Source: Rhododendron vialii (Eukaryota; Streptophyta; Magnoliopsida; Ericales; Ericaceae). Taken from it: 64,000 nt of DNA. The position numbers and the translations under genes were made by a program. The DNA lies in the NCBI RefSeq assembly GCF_030253575.1, contig NC_080569.1, forward strand, positions 8,685,501 to 8,749,500. Direction: 5' to 3'. Positions 56,085 to 64,000 of this stretch are shown in pieces. Below the pieces are notes generated by a model. That model made no database searches. It worked only from the letters and a program-made list of their open reading frames with translations, and was not told the DNA's origin. The stretch's first letter is position 1. The number at the start of each line of letters is the position of its first letter.

Positions 56085-58067
56085 TTATGCAGGTACCCAA
56101 CAGGAGCTAGCACAGTAATTCCGACCCTTCCATCCTTGCATCATCCATTGACCATTTTCCTCGATTGCAAACTCTTCATGATAACCTGCCTTCACTTTAC
56201 CCCTTAACTTCTTCACGAGCTCCTGCTTCAATGGTAGGATCCTAAAACCAGCCCTCATACCGCGAATCTGCCACTGCTTGTAAGTCTCAGGCCTCTCTAC
56301 CCTTACAAAACCCTCGCATGCAATTACATTCATAATCTCGTGCCCGAAGATCTCTTGCTCTAAATACCTCCTGTACTGATCATCGCGGGCCATAGTAGTG
56401 TCAAACATGTCAAACTGTGAAGAGTATAGGAAGAGAGCCTCACGAAACCGATTGATAAAGGAGGAGGAACCGTAGGATCCATTGAGAATAGCATGGACGA
56501 AAATGCCCGGATTCATCTTCCTAATTAACGTCAGAACAGCATCTCTTGGACTATCCTCCACAACTGAATCATCAAGTAGGGACGTAAATGTAACTAGAGA
56601 ATTCACAGCAAGTGCCTCATCATCATATATGTTGAGTTCCTCAATTTTGATAGTTTCCCATTTCTGAGCTATGGCATGGTATTCAAAATGAACATTATAA
56701 CGTTTGCAATAGTGTGCCAAGCAACGCCCTGTCTCCTCAACAAACTCTGCAGGGCGGAAACCAGGTCGTGGAAGTTCAATCCCGGTAATTCGCAGTTTGG
56801 GGGGCCCACCTGGAAGGCCTGAGAGATGTTGGATAAGCATGGGCCACTGAATACCATATTGGATGCCAAAATCAACAATATGGAGCTTCTTTTTGCTAGA
56901 ATTCATAAATAAATCTGCAATCATTAGGTTCGCAAAGAGCATCAATATCCTCTTGAATGGGCTAGCTGAAAAATAAAGCTGGTTAGCTTTCAACTTTTCA
57001 GCAGCTGAAATTTTCTTGGAAGCTTGGACTGCATACAGCAGGCTTCCGGTTCCAGCCAAGCGTGCCTCCAGGCCATTGGCGAAGACATGTGCCAACCTCT
57101 GAAACCCATCACCGGAAGGAGAAGAGTGCTGCCTAATGTTCTTTAGCTGGTCATATGCAGACCTGCTATCCTCTGCAGCAACAGATTGTGCGCAATTAAT
57201 CAAGAGTGTCACCAAATCTACTTCTTCGTTTCTGGTTTCCTGTTTCTTAGCGCGAGTCTTCCCGACTTTAGAACCACGTGGTTGTGCATTCTGTTGCATG
57301 GTCTTGGTTTTTTCACTATGCACTTTTTCATCAGAATCACAGCATGTAGATTCTACTTTTTCATCCCAAAATAGACACTTATCCAACATATCAGATAACT
57401 CTGATTCTCTATCATAAACTGCTGAAAACTTGCTTGTCCTTGCCTCTTCTAAGTCACTATCCTCGCGGTGATGATTCTTCCAACTCCTTGAGCCCTTAGG
57501 TGAGTTTTGCCTTTCTTCCTTCTCCGTGTTGGCTACAATCTCCAGAGCCTCTTCCCTTGACCCCGGAGGCATCGTATAACTCTCTGAATCAATTATCAAT
57601 CGATTATTACTAGGAAGGAATTTGCTAGCTTCCTCCACCCCTCTCTTGAACTGCAATATGGACTGGCTATCGCTAAACATATTTGTAACCAGATGGCTAC
57701 TCATCGAGGAGATCATTGGGCCAATACTGTTGTCAATAGAACTGTCCCTAGTTGTCTCAACATGGTTGCCAAAGCTAGTTTTATAGTTAATACTGTGCTC
57801 ACTGGAAGTACTAATTAAGTACCCATCTGTGCTTTCAGCATTTTGATTGGGGTAAACAGAAGACTCCTCACCAATAACATCGCGCAAGGATTTCTCAGTG
57901 GCTAGCAGGGCCAAAGGATCGTGGAACATAGAGGGTTCCTGCTCTATGTTCTCGTCCATGAGGGTAGCGTCTATGAACTTGAGAATATCATCAAAAATGT
58001 TACTATCATCTGGAGGGACAACTTCTGAGCTTCCACTCGAGGTCAAAGCCACAAAGCTTGGATCCAT
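56085..58067 (-). CDS. GRAS E: LISCL-subfamily GRAS transcription factor with shortened N-terminus
   Basis: The start at 58067 (MDPSFVALTSSGSS) matches the MDP start of D and gives 660 residues. An in-frame ATG four codons upstream (58079) is possible. After MDP about 56 residues present in D are missing in frame. The acidic blocks (ILKFIDATLMDENIEQEPSM, TEKSLRDVIG, EDSDLEEAR) are kept. The GRAS domain starts near residue 283: VDLVTLLINCAQSVAAED, intact VHIID (LHIVDFGIQYGIQW), PFYRE with FINRFREALFLYSSQFDMF and SAW ending GRNYCASSCWVP. The PFYRE region has SSSF where D has APFF. It is likely functional as a DELLA-less GRAS co-regulator of the D clade. Confidence 0.92.
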   Translation of the reverse strand: MDPSFVALTSSGSSEVVPPDDSNIFDDILKFIDATLMDENIEQEPSMFHDPLALLATEKSLRDVIGEESSVYPNQNAESTDGYLISTSSEHSINYKTSFGNHVETTRDSSIDNSIGPMISSMSSHLVTNMFSDSQSILQFKRGVEEASKFLPSNNRLIIDSESYTMPPGSREEALEIVANTEKEERQNSPKGSRSWKNHHREDSDLEEARTSKFSAVYDRESELSDMLDKCLFWDEKVESTCCDSDEKVHSEKTKTMQQNAQPRGSKVGKTRAKKQETRNEEVDLVTLLINCAQSVAAEDSRSAYDQLKNIRQHSSPSGDGFQRLAHVFANGLEARLAGTGSLLYAVQASKKISAAEKLKANQLYFSASPFKRILMLFANLMIADLFMNSSKKKLHIVDFGIQYGIQWPMLIQHLSGLPGGPPKLRITGIELPRPGFRPAEFVEETGRCLAHYCKRYNVHFEYHAIAQKWETIKIEELNIYDDEALAVNSLVTFTSLLDDSVVEDSPRDAVLTLIRKMNPGIFVHAILNGSYGSSSFINRFREALFLYSSQFDMFDTTMARDDQYRRYLEQEIFGHEIMNVIACEGFVRVERPETYKQWQIRGMRAGFRILPLKQELVKKLRGKVKAGYHEEFAIEENGQWMMQGWKGRNYCASSCWVPA

Positions 58068-58951
58068 GGCCGTATGCAACCCAAATCCCTATCAATATCG
58101 ACAAACGCTCTTAAGAACTTATACCCAAAGTCAGATAAAAATAAAAAATAAAAAAAGCTTATACCCAAATTTAAGTACTCCTTATGTTTCATGAAGTAAG
58201 CTTTCAACATCCAATTGTTGTAGGTTACTTACCCAAATTAAGTGATGTTCAGCAAGTAAGCCTTCAACACAGTAAGTACTTATCATCAACATCCAATTCT
58301 AGGTTAGAAATCTATTTCCCCAAATTTAAGTATTTTTCAGGATGAAACCTTTCTACATCCAATTCTAGGATTGTAATCTAATTACGAACTATAACCATTT
58401 GAAACGGGAGAAAAAACGAAAGGTCAGCAAATTAGAAATCTTAAATCAAACATCATCACTTAGCAAAAGAAGAGAAGAAACTATAGATCACCACAAAGCC
58501 TGCAGCACAGAACAAATTAAGGCATGTTTTGGCTAAATAATCAAGAGGAATATTTGTTTTGTCTTTTTTATTAAATTTTTTTTCGCATTTATTATGTTTG
58601 CTTGAATTTTTCTGTGAGTTTTTTTGTTTTTCGCATTTCTTTTGTCTTTATTCTGTTTTGGCGTATTTTTGGTTGTTTTGTATAGTTTTTACGTTACATC
58701 TTTCATCTCAACCAGGGAGAATTGGAATAATGTAAAAATATACAACAAAGCCAAAAAAAAAAAATATGAACATAACACTACCAAAAAACAGTAACTTTTT
58801 CCAACTCCCCTGCTTAGCCTAAAGATGTGATGTACCCAAATTCATTAGAAAAACAACTAAAGGCAATGCCAAAAAGACAGGCGAAAATTTAGCCCAAAGG
58901 TCCCTAAGAAGAAGACAACATCGCACCATGAAAGAAAAACATGTTGCGTAC
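58068..58951 (-). other. Leader intron region of GRAS E
   Basis: The minus-strand donor CTCAG|GTACGC (58952/58951) is clear. At the place where D has the acceptor CATACAG, E reads CATACGG, so that AG is lost. Another acceptor must be used, for example the TTGATAG a little upstream. The D-type minisatellite recurs at 58170-58375. A fragment at 58530-58620 resembles MITE interiors elsewhere in the window. Confidence 0.5.
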
Positions 58952-58953
58952 CT

Positions 58954-58989
<36 letters not shown>

Positions 58990-59090
58990 AGGAAGGCTGT
59001 ACAGGGAAAGCAATTGATAGTTTGATACAGAAGGGGTCGCAAGAGGGTGAGAGAATAATTAGTACCTATGATCAAAAGTCAACAGCATTT
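58952..59090 (-). promoter_or_regulatory. Leader exon and promoter-proximal region of GRAS E
   Basis: A GA repeat (58954-58980) forms a CT-rich leader exon next to the donor. AGAAGGGGTCGCAAGAGGG upstream is shared with D and with the copy near 60300, which marks it as a conserved promoter segment. Confidence 0.5.
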
Positions 59091-59700
59091 CGAAAAAAGA
59101 AAAAGAAAAGGTCAACATCACTTCGACGAATAAAACTCAACTGGTGCCGGTAACCGGTCACATCAGTATCCGAGTGCCGTTTGGTGGACTGGGTTTTTCA
59201 AATGGTTTGGACTGCATGAGATAGTTCATCTATCGACCTTGGAGTGTAAATTCTATTCACATTAGGTTGAAATTTCATGTTTTTCACCACCATCAATTGT
59301 GGGTCCCACCGCATGAGATAACCTCTTCGGACTGGTACAAACGAATTGAAAATTGGAGCACTTAATTTTTTAATTTTTTTTTAATATATAAACGGTCTAC
59401 AAAAGTTAAGTGTTTCAATTTTCAATCCGTTTGAACCGGTGAAAAGATATTATTTTTCTGATCATTTTATCCTAAAGGGTCATAATTAAAATTTTCCTCT
59501 AGGGCTTTCATAATTAAGTTTTTCCTCCGATCTAAAAAAAAAATTAGAGGTTAACTGTTTGAATAGAATTAGAGGAGAAGACCAACGAGGTAAGGTGTCA
59601 TGTGTAGGAGAGTGGGACAGGGATCCGGTGCCGAATAGGAGAAGTATAAAAGTACTTCCTTAGCTCATCATCAGTCAGTCTCAGTCCACTTTCACGAAAG
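59091..59700. repeat. Partial copy of the fold-back element interior
   Basis: 59330-59530 matches the arm interior of the element at 52439-53221: GAAAATTGGAGCACTTAATTT, AAACGGTCTAC, TCCTAAAGGGTCATAATT and CTCTAGGGCTTTCATAATTA. The GC-rich tips are missing. No gene is seen. Confidence 0.55.
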
Positions 59701-59711
59701 GTAGATCAATG

Positions 59712-59870
59712 GTAGATAATGTGTTGCTTATGCAAGAGTTAGTACGAGGATATCATAATTCATAGGGATGATGGGGAACCCGGATGTGCTATTAAAAATG
59801 ATTTACAGAAGTCATATGACTCTGTTCACTGGGATTTTGGGCTATTCTTATATACTTTTCGGATTTTCGT
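59712..59870 (+). pseudogene. LINE reverse-transcriptase fragment
   Basis: The frame reads NVLLMQELVRGYH and, after a frameshift, GCAIKNDLQKSYDSVHWDF. This is the well-known plant LINE reverse-transcriptase segment around (K)xDLxKAYDSVxWDF. Only about 50 residues remain and the frame is broken. Confidence 0.7.
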
Positions 59871-60219
59871 CGTTAGGCCTGAGGATGTAATGTAAAAACT
59901 AGACACAAATCAAGTTAGAAAAACAACCAAAAAGACTGCAGCTCCGAGGGTTAATTTGGTTGGCTGGTTTGTTCCCCACACAATTGACCATATTGGATTC
60001 TTGGGGTCAGGCGGTAAGAAAATAATTTCTTGTGAATTCCATAGTCCCTGCGCAGATAACTTATCTTTAACCGAACAAGGAACGAAATCTAGTTAAAGTG
60101 CACGTAACCTGGCCCTACACCCACCCCTACCGTTGAACAAAAAAAAGCATTAAAGACAGTCAATAAATCAATCTACATGGGCCTAAGAAGAAAACAATGT
60201 CACATCAAAATCACTATAA

Positions 60220-60345
60220 ATTAGGGGCAATAATAAGAAGGAGAAACATGTTGCGTACCTTAGACAGAGAGAGGAGCTAGAAGGAGCACTGTACAGAAGG
60301 GGTCGCTGAGGGTAAGAGAACAACATAACAGGAAACTACTTACGA
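60220..60345 (-). promoter_or_regulatory. Duplicated GRAS leader exon/promoter without its own coding region
   Basis: The minus strand has a donor CTAAG|GTACGC (60259/60258) after a CT-rich leader, and GAAGGGGTCGCTGAGGG upstream. The flanking AGAAACATGTTGCGTACC matches the D and E leaders. No GRAS coding region follows before GRAS E, whose own leader is at 58952. It is either a relic or an alternative first exon for E. Confidence 0.55.
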
Positions 60346-60416
60346 TCTTTTTTCTACTAAAATTTCCACAGACCATATGATGAAGACTAGAAGTGAAAGA
60401 CAATGACAATGTCCAT

Positions 60417-61960
60417 GTGATACCCGTCTCGGACATTTCAGTATTTTAATTCACAATTTTATTGAATTATATGTTACGTGGTTTAATTGCATGCTTTAGA
60501 AATTTGAGGGCCTTGTGTGTGTTTTATGGGTGGAGCATAAGTTAGCACATGCTTTCTCTTGCACTCAATGATTTTCCTTGTGATGTTAACAAATATCCTG
60601 GGGAGATATTTCTCCCAATTCTCATTTTGTTTCCTACGGAGGGAGAGAGAGAGGGAGAGTCGGCTGGAAGAGAGAAGAAGAGGAGGAGAAGGAAAGGTAG
60701 GGAAAAACTAGGAGTTTTTTTTTTTTGTAATTTGCGCATTTTATAACCAATCAACTCAAAACAAGGGGATTAATCCCTCAAATAAGAACCTAAAAAAGGA
60801 AACTCATACATTCTGCCAAAGCTACGGAAATTCTACGAACCAAGCACTTTACTTGAAATGTTCCAGCATCGGCAAAGACTTCGATTTTCAAGAGAGTTTG
60901 GGAAATGCTCCCAGGTGCAAACTCGAAGTCTCACATTATCTTCAATACTCGCAAGCACATTATCAGCTCCTCTATGCTTTCCTCCAAACACTCGAGTATT
61001 TCTTTCCAACCACAAATGGTAAACCCCAGCTGCAAAAACTAATTTGAACAAGAAGGCCCTAAAACTTTTACCTCTATCAACAGCCCATGTGAGCTCACTA
61101 TCCGGTTCATGTTGATCCTACTTTCCTAGAATTGAAGTCTGCACTTGGTAATTCATGCTTTCTTGTCCTCAAATTCATTTGTTAATTGTTGAATTCCATG
61201 TTTTGGTGGTGAGTTCGTGGGTTGGTACTTCGGTTGAGGTGGAGTTGGGTTTTGGGTTGAGTTCTTGGTGAAATCATGATCTTAATCTTGAAGTTTAGAT
61301 CTTGTTTTGTGTTATGGGTTTGATGTTCTTGAGTAGCTCTTTGTTATATATGAGTTAAGCATGATTTGGTGAAGTTTTTGAGGAGTTTTAGATGTGTTTT
61401 GAGTTGTGGAAAATGGTGGAAATCGGAGAAAGAACAAGCTGCATTTTCACTGTTTTTCTAGTTAGTTCCGGAACTAGGTTTTTGGACTTTCGGAACTGAT
61501 TGCCTCTGTTTGTTTAGTTCTGGAACTGAGTTTTTGGACTTCCAGAACTGACATGAAAATCTGCATTTTTGTGTAACTTCGGACATGCATAATTTTTTCA
61601 TCCGAACTCCGTTTTGGGCAAATTATATATCAAAATTGATGAAACGTACTTTCTAATGGTGGTGGTTTCATGATCTGATTTTAATCCTAAAAGAAGTTAA
61701 GATCAGAATACGATGGAATGGTTATACGATCCTATACCGATTTTGGAGGTTATGTTGTGCTTGAATGCTACGCAGGTTTAGGAGATATTGGTGGCCTTGT
61801 TAACCTTTTTGATATGTGTTAGCATGGTAAATATGTTATGGGCTGTATCATATATTTACTTAAACATTCCAATGGATTCATATGCTAATAGGAGTCCGCT
61901 TGTGACTAGGTAACGAGCCAGTCAAATAGGAGGTGCCGAAACCGTAAGTGTGGCACACAC
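60417..61960. mobile_element. Probable LTR-retrotransposon debris
   Basis: It starts TGTGATACCCGTC, the type of start seen in plant Ty3 LTRs. It later holds two GGAACT-GGTTTTTGGACTT-type repeats (about 61466 and 61522) and TTCGGACATGCATAATTTTTTC, a string common in such LTRs. No internal protein domain or second LTR is seen. A LINE fragment lies inside. Confidence 0.35.
60715..61080 (-). pseudogene. 5'-truncated LINE, C-terminal reverse-transcriptase (zf-RVT-like) end
   Basis: The minus-strand frame 60833-61051 begins MFKLVFAAGVYHLWLERNTR, typical of the C-terminal end of plant LINE reverse transcriptases. It is followed on the minus strand by a poly(A) run (T-run at about 60715-60727), as expected for a 5'-truncated LINE insertion. 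Confidence 0.65.
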
Positions 61961-62963
61961 ATATATAAACATCCATATACACCAGAGCGTGATCACTCTG
62001 TCACTGCGTCGCCGTTGAACCAATAGAGCACAACCGAAACATCGTCATCGAAGTCGCTGCCTCGCTGTCTAGGTCGGAGAGAGAGCGGGGGGGGGGGTGG
62101 GGTGTTTGGGGGTTTTGGCTCGGCAAAACCTTCACTCGGAGGGAGAGGCGAGGCTGCTGGAGATGCTCTAAGTTCACTATTAAAAAATTTCAAGAACAAA
62201 ATTTCTTCATCAAAGTAACCACCCTTGGAGTTGGGGCAACGAGCAGATAAAAAAGAACTACCCATCCAGCAACATAAAATAAGTCGAAGTACCAGTTCGC
62301 ATAAGCCTGTAGATTGACCAAACAACTAAAAGCCTACTAGCTTAAGACATATTCGCAAGAGAGGAACAGTACAACATTCTCAAAGTCCTGTCTCAACCAA
62401 AAATGCAGAAAAGTAATGGATAGTATAAAATACTTAGTATTAATCAACACTACAACATCCTTGATAAGTGACAAATCTTTACTCTGGTAGATCGCTCTTA
62501 CATCCACAATTCAAAACCATGTCGAGATTGAAGTTCTGAACCACGAGCAGTAAGCGTTGTGCCGCAGAATTTCCAAGAATACCCCTAAACATTATCTGGT
62601 CTCATTAGTACACGGTAGGTCATTCAGACAACCCATAAGCGCCTTGAAGTCTTCTGCAAGAATTTCCAAGCACATTCTGCAATAGAGCAACCATTGCAGA
62701 AGATCTGGAAGCAATAAACAAACAAATTCAGATCCTTTTGAACACCCCAGGGACTCAAATAACATAAATGAATTTGTACATTACCAGAGAAATGGACGGC
62801 CTTGGTGCGCATCGGTAGAAGTAGAAAAATATATGTTTCCATGCAAAAGCATACCTAGAAGAATACACAAATACTCGTAGATGCATGTGTGTGAGAGAGA
62901 GAAGCGATTTAAGTTAAAGAAACGGTAACTTTGCCTGTATCATACATCCTTAATGCTTGACAG
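61961..62963. other. 3' region of GRAS F
   Basis: From about 62170 the sequence matches the 3' flanks of D and E (AAATGCAGAAAAGTAATGG, ACATTATCTGGTC, TTTCCAAGAATACCCCTAAAC). A short GA stretch lies at 62893-62902. The poly-G tract near 62089 and the short frame at 61993-62325 have no recognised function. Confidence 0.5.
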
Positions 62964-64000
62964 CTAACTTGGTACCCAACAGGAGCTAGCACAGAAAATC
63001 CGGCCCTTCCATCCTTGTAGCATCCATTGACCATCTTCCTCGATCAAGAAATCTTTATGATAACCTGCCTTCACCTTAACCCTGAGATTCTTCATGAGAT
63101 CCTGCTTCAATGGGAGGATCCTGAAACCAGCATTCGTATTGCGAACCTGCCACTGCTTGTAAGTCTCAGGCCTCTCTACCCTTTCCAATCCCTCACATGC
63201 AATTACATTCATAACCTCGCGCCCGTAGAACTCTTGTTCAAAGTTCCTCCTGTCCTGATCCTCGCGGAGTAGAGTAGTGTCAAACATATCAAACAGTGAA
63301 GAGTAGTGAAAGAGAGCCTCACGAAACCGATTGAGAAAAAAGGGACTGTATGATCCGTTGCTAGTAGTATGGACAAAAATGTCCGGATTCATCTTCCTAA
63401 TTAACATCAAAAGAGCATCTCTTGGACTACCCTCCACATCTGAATCACGAAGTCGGTTCTTTAACGTGAAGTGACAATTCACAGCAAGCGCCTCATCATC
63501 GTATAGGTTGAGTTCCTCAATTTTGATAGTTTCCCATTTTTGAGCTATGGCATGGTATTGGAATAGAACATTAAAGCGTTCACAATACTTTGCCAAGCGA
63601 CGCCCTGTCTCCTCAACAAACTCTGTGGGGCGAAAACCAGGTTGTGGAAGCTCAATCCCTGTAATTCGCAGATCGGGGGCCCCGCCAGGAAGGCCTGAGA
63701 GAAGTTGGATAAGCATGGGCCACTGAAAACCATATTGGATACCAAAATCAACAACATGGAGCTTCTTTCTCTTAGAATTTATAGCTAAATCTTCAATCAT
63801 TTGGTTCGCAAATAACATACATATCTTCTTGAATGGACTAGCTGAAAAATAAAGTTGGTAAGCTTTCAACTTTTCAGTTGCTGAAATCCTCTTGGAAGCT
63901 AGGGCTGCGTAGAGCTGGCTTCCAGTGCCAGCCAAGCGTGCCTCAAGGGCATTGGCGAAGACATTTGCCAACCTCTGAAACCCATCACCGGAAGGAGAAG
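62964..64000 (-). CDS. GRAS F: LISCL-subfamily GRAS transcription factor (cut by window edge)
   Basis: The frame runs off the right edge; about 345 C-terminal codons are visible, starting within SSPSGDGFQRLANVFANALE of leucine-rich region I. VHIID is intact (LHVVDFGIQYGFQW), followed by GRAS leucine-rich II, PFYRE (SPRDALLMLIRKMNPDIFVH, FFLNRFREALFHYSSLFDMF) and the SAW end GRIFCASSCWVPS. It groups with D and E. One residue of the D sequence is missing in NGSYSPFF. The start, N-terminal acidic domain and leader lie outside the window. Confidence 0.92.
   Translation of the reverse strand, partial: SPSGDGFQRLANVFANALEARLAGTGSQLYAALASKRISATEKLKAYQLYFSASPFKKICMLFANQMIEDLAINSKRKKLHVVDFGIQYGFQWPMLIQLLSGLPGGAPDLRITGIELPQPGFRPTEFVEETGRRLAKYCERFNVLFQYHAIAQKWETIKIEELNLYDDEALAVNCHFTLKNRLRDSDVEGSPRDALLMLIRKMNPDIFVHTTSNGSYSPFFLNRFREALFHYSSLFDMFDTTLLREDQDRRNFEQEFYGREVMNVIACEGLERVERPETYKQWQVRNTNAGFRILPLKQDLMKNLRVKVKAGYHKDFLIEEDGQWMLQGWKGRIFCASSCWVPS

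Overview
The window is nuclear DNA of a flowering plant, most likely a woody eudicot; I do not name a species. Genes have GT-AG introns and AT-rich surroundings. Miniature transposons of several superfamilies are dense, and no bacterial-type operons are seen. All recognisable host genes of any size lie on the minus strand.

The backbone is an array of six GRAS transcription-factor genes of the LISCL (SCL9/SCL14/SCL33-like) subfamily, all on the minus strand. Three near-identical copies form one clade: A (11136-13070), B (17755-19704) and C (38140-40089). D (about 46728-48947), E (56085-58067) and F (from 62964, running off the right edge) form a second clade. Each coding region is a single exon. 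In A, B, C and D, and less surely in E, a 5' leader intron can be seen. In A-C the core VHIID motif has lost its Asp (IHIIH); D-F keep it. A and B sit in a head-to-tail segmental duplication; C is a third copy of the same unit, pushed away by transposons.

Between B and C lies an almost complete 10.9-kb Mutator-like element (23394-34309). It has imperfect terminal inverted repeats and a candidate 9-bp target duplication. A MURA-type transposase is on the minus strand (two coding exons, intact). A ten-exon Ulp1-protease-like gene is on the plus strand; its splice sites are clean but three in-frame stops break it. The two genes converge. Leader introns and intergenic parts of this element are sprinkled with GTTATATA / GTTATATAAC motifs, which recalls the binding-site arrays of VANDAL anti-silencing (VANC) proteins. 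I consider this the most interesting signal in the window.

Other regions: 1-4.8 kb is repeats, with a 335-bp tandem duplication and a cluster of fold-back MITEs. 4.9-9.3 kb holds a truncated RUS (DUF647) gene relic with three correctly spliced exons. 35.2-36.9 kb is a hAT-like element that appears to carry a captured host exon. The promoters of B and C contain PIF/Harbinger-, MULE- and other MITE-type insertions whose ends can be read by comparing the paralogous copies. 50-55.5 kb has further MITEs, including a 783-bp fold-back element with a 9-bp target duplication. 59-62 kb has a duplicated GRAS leader without a coding region, plus LINE and LTR debris. I found no tRNA, rRNA or CRISPR array.
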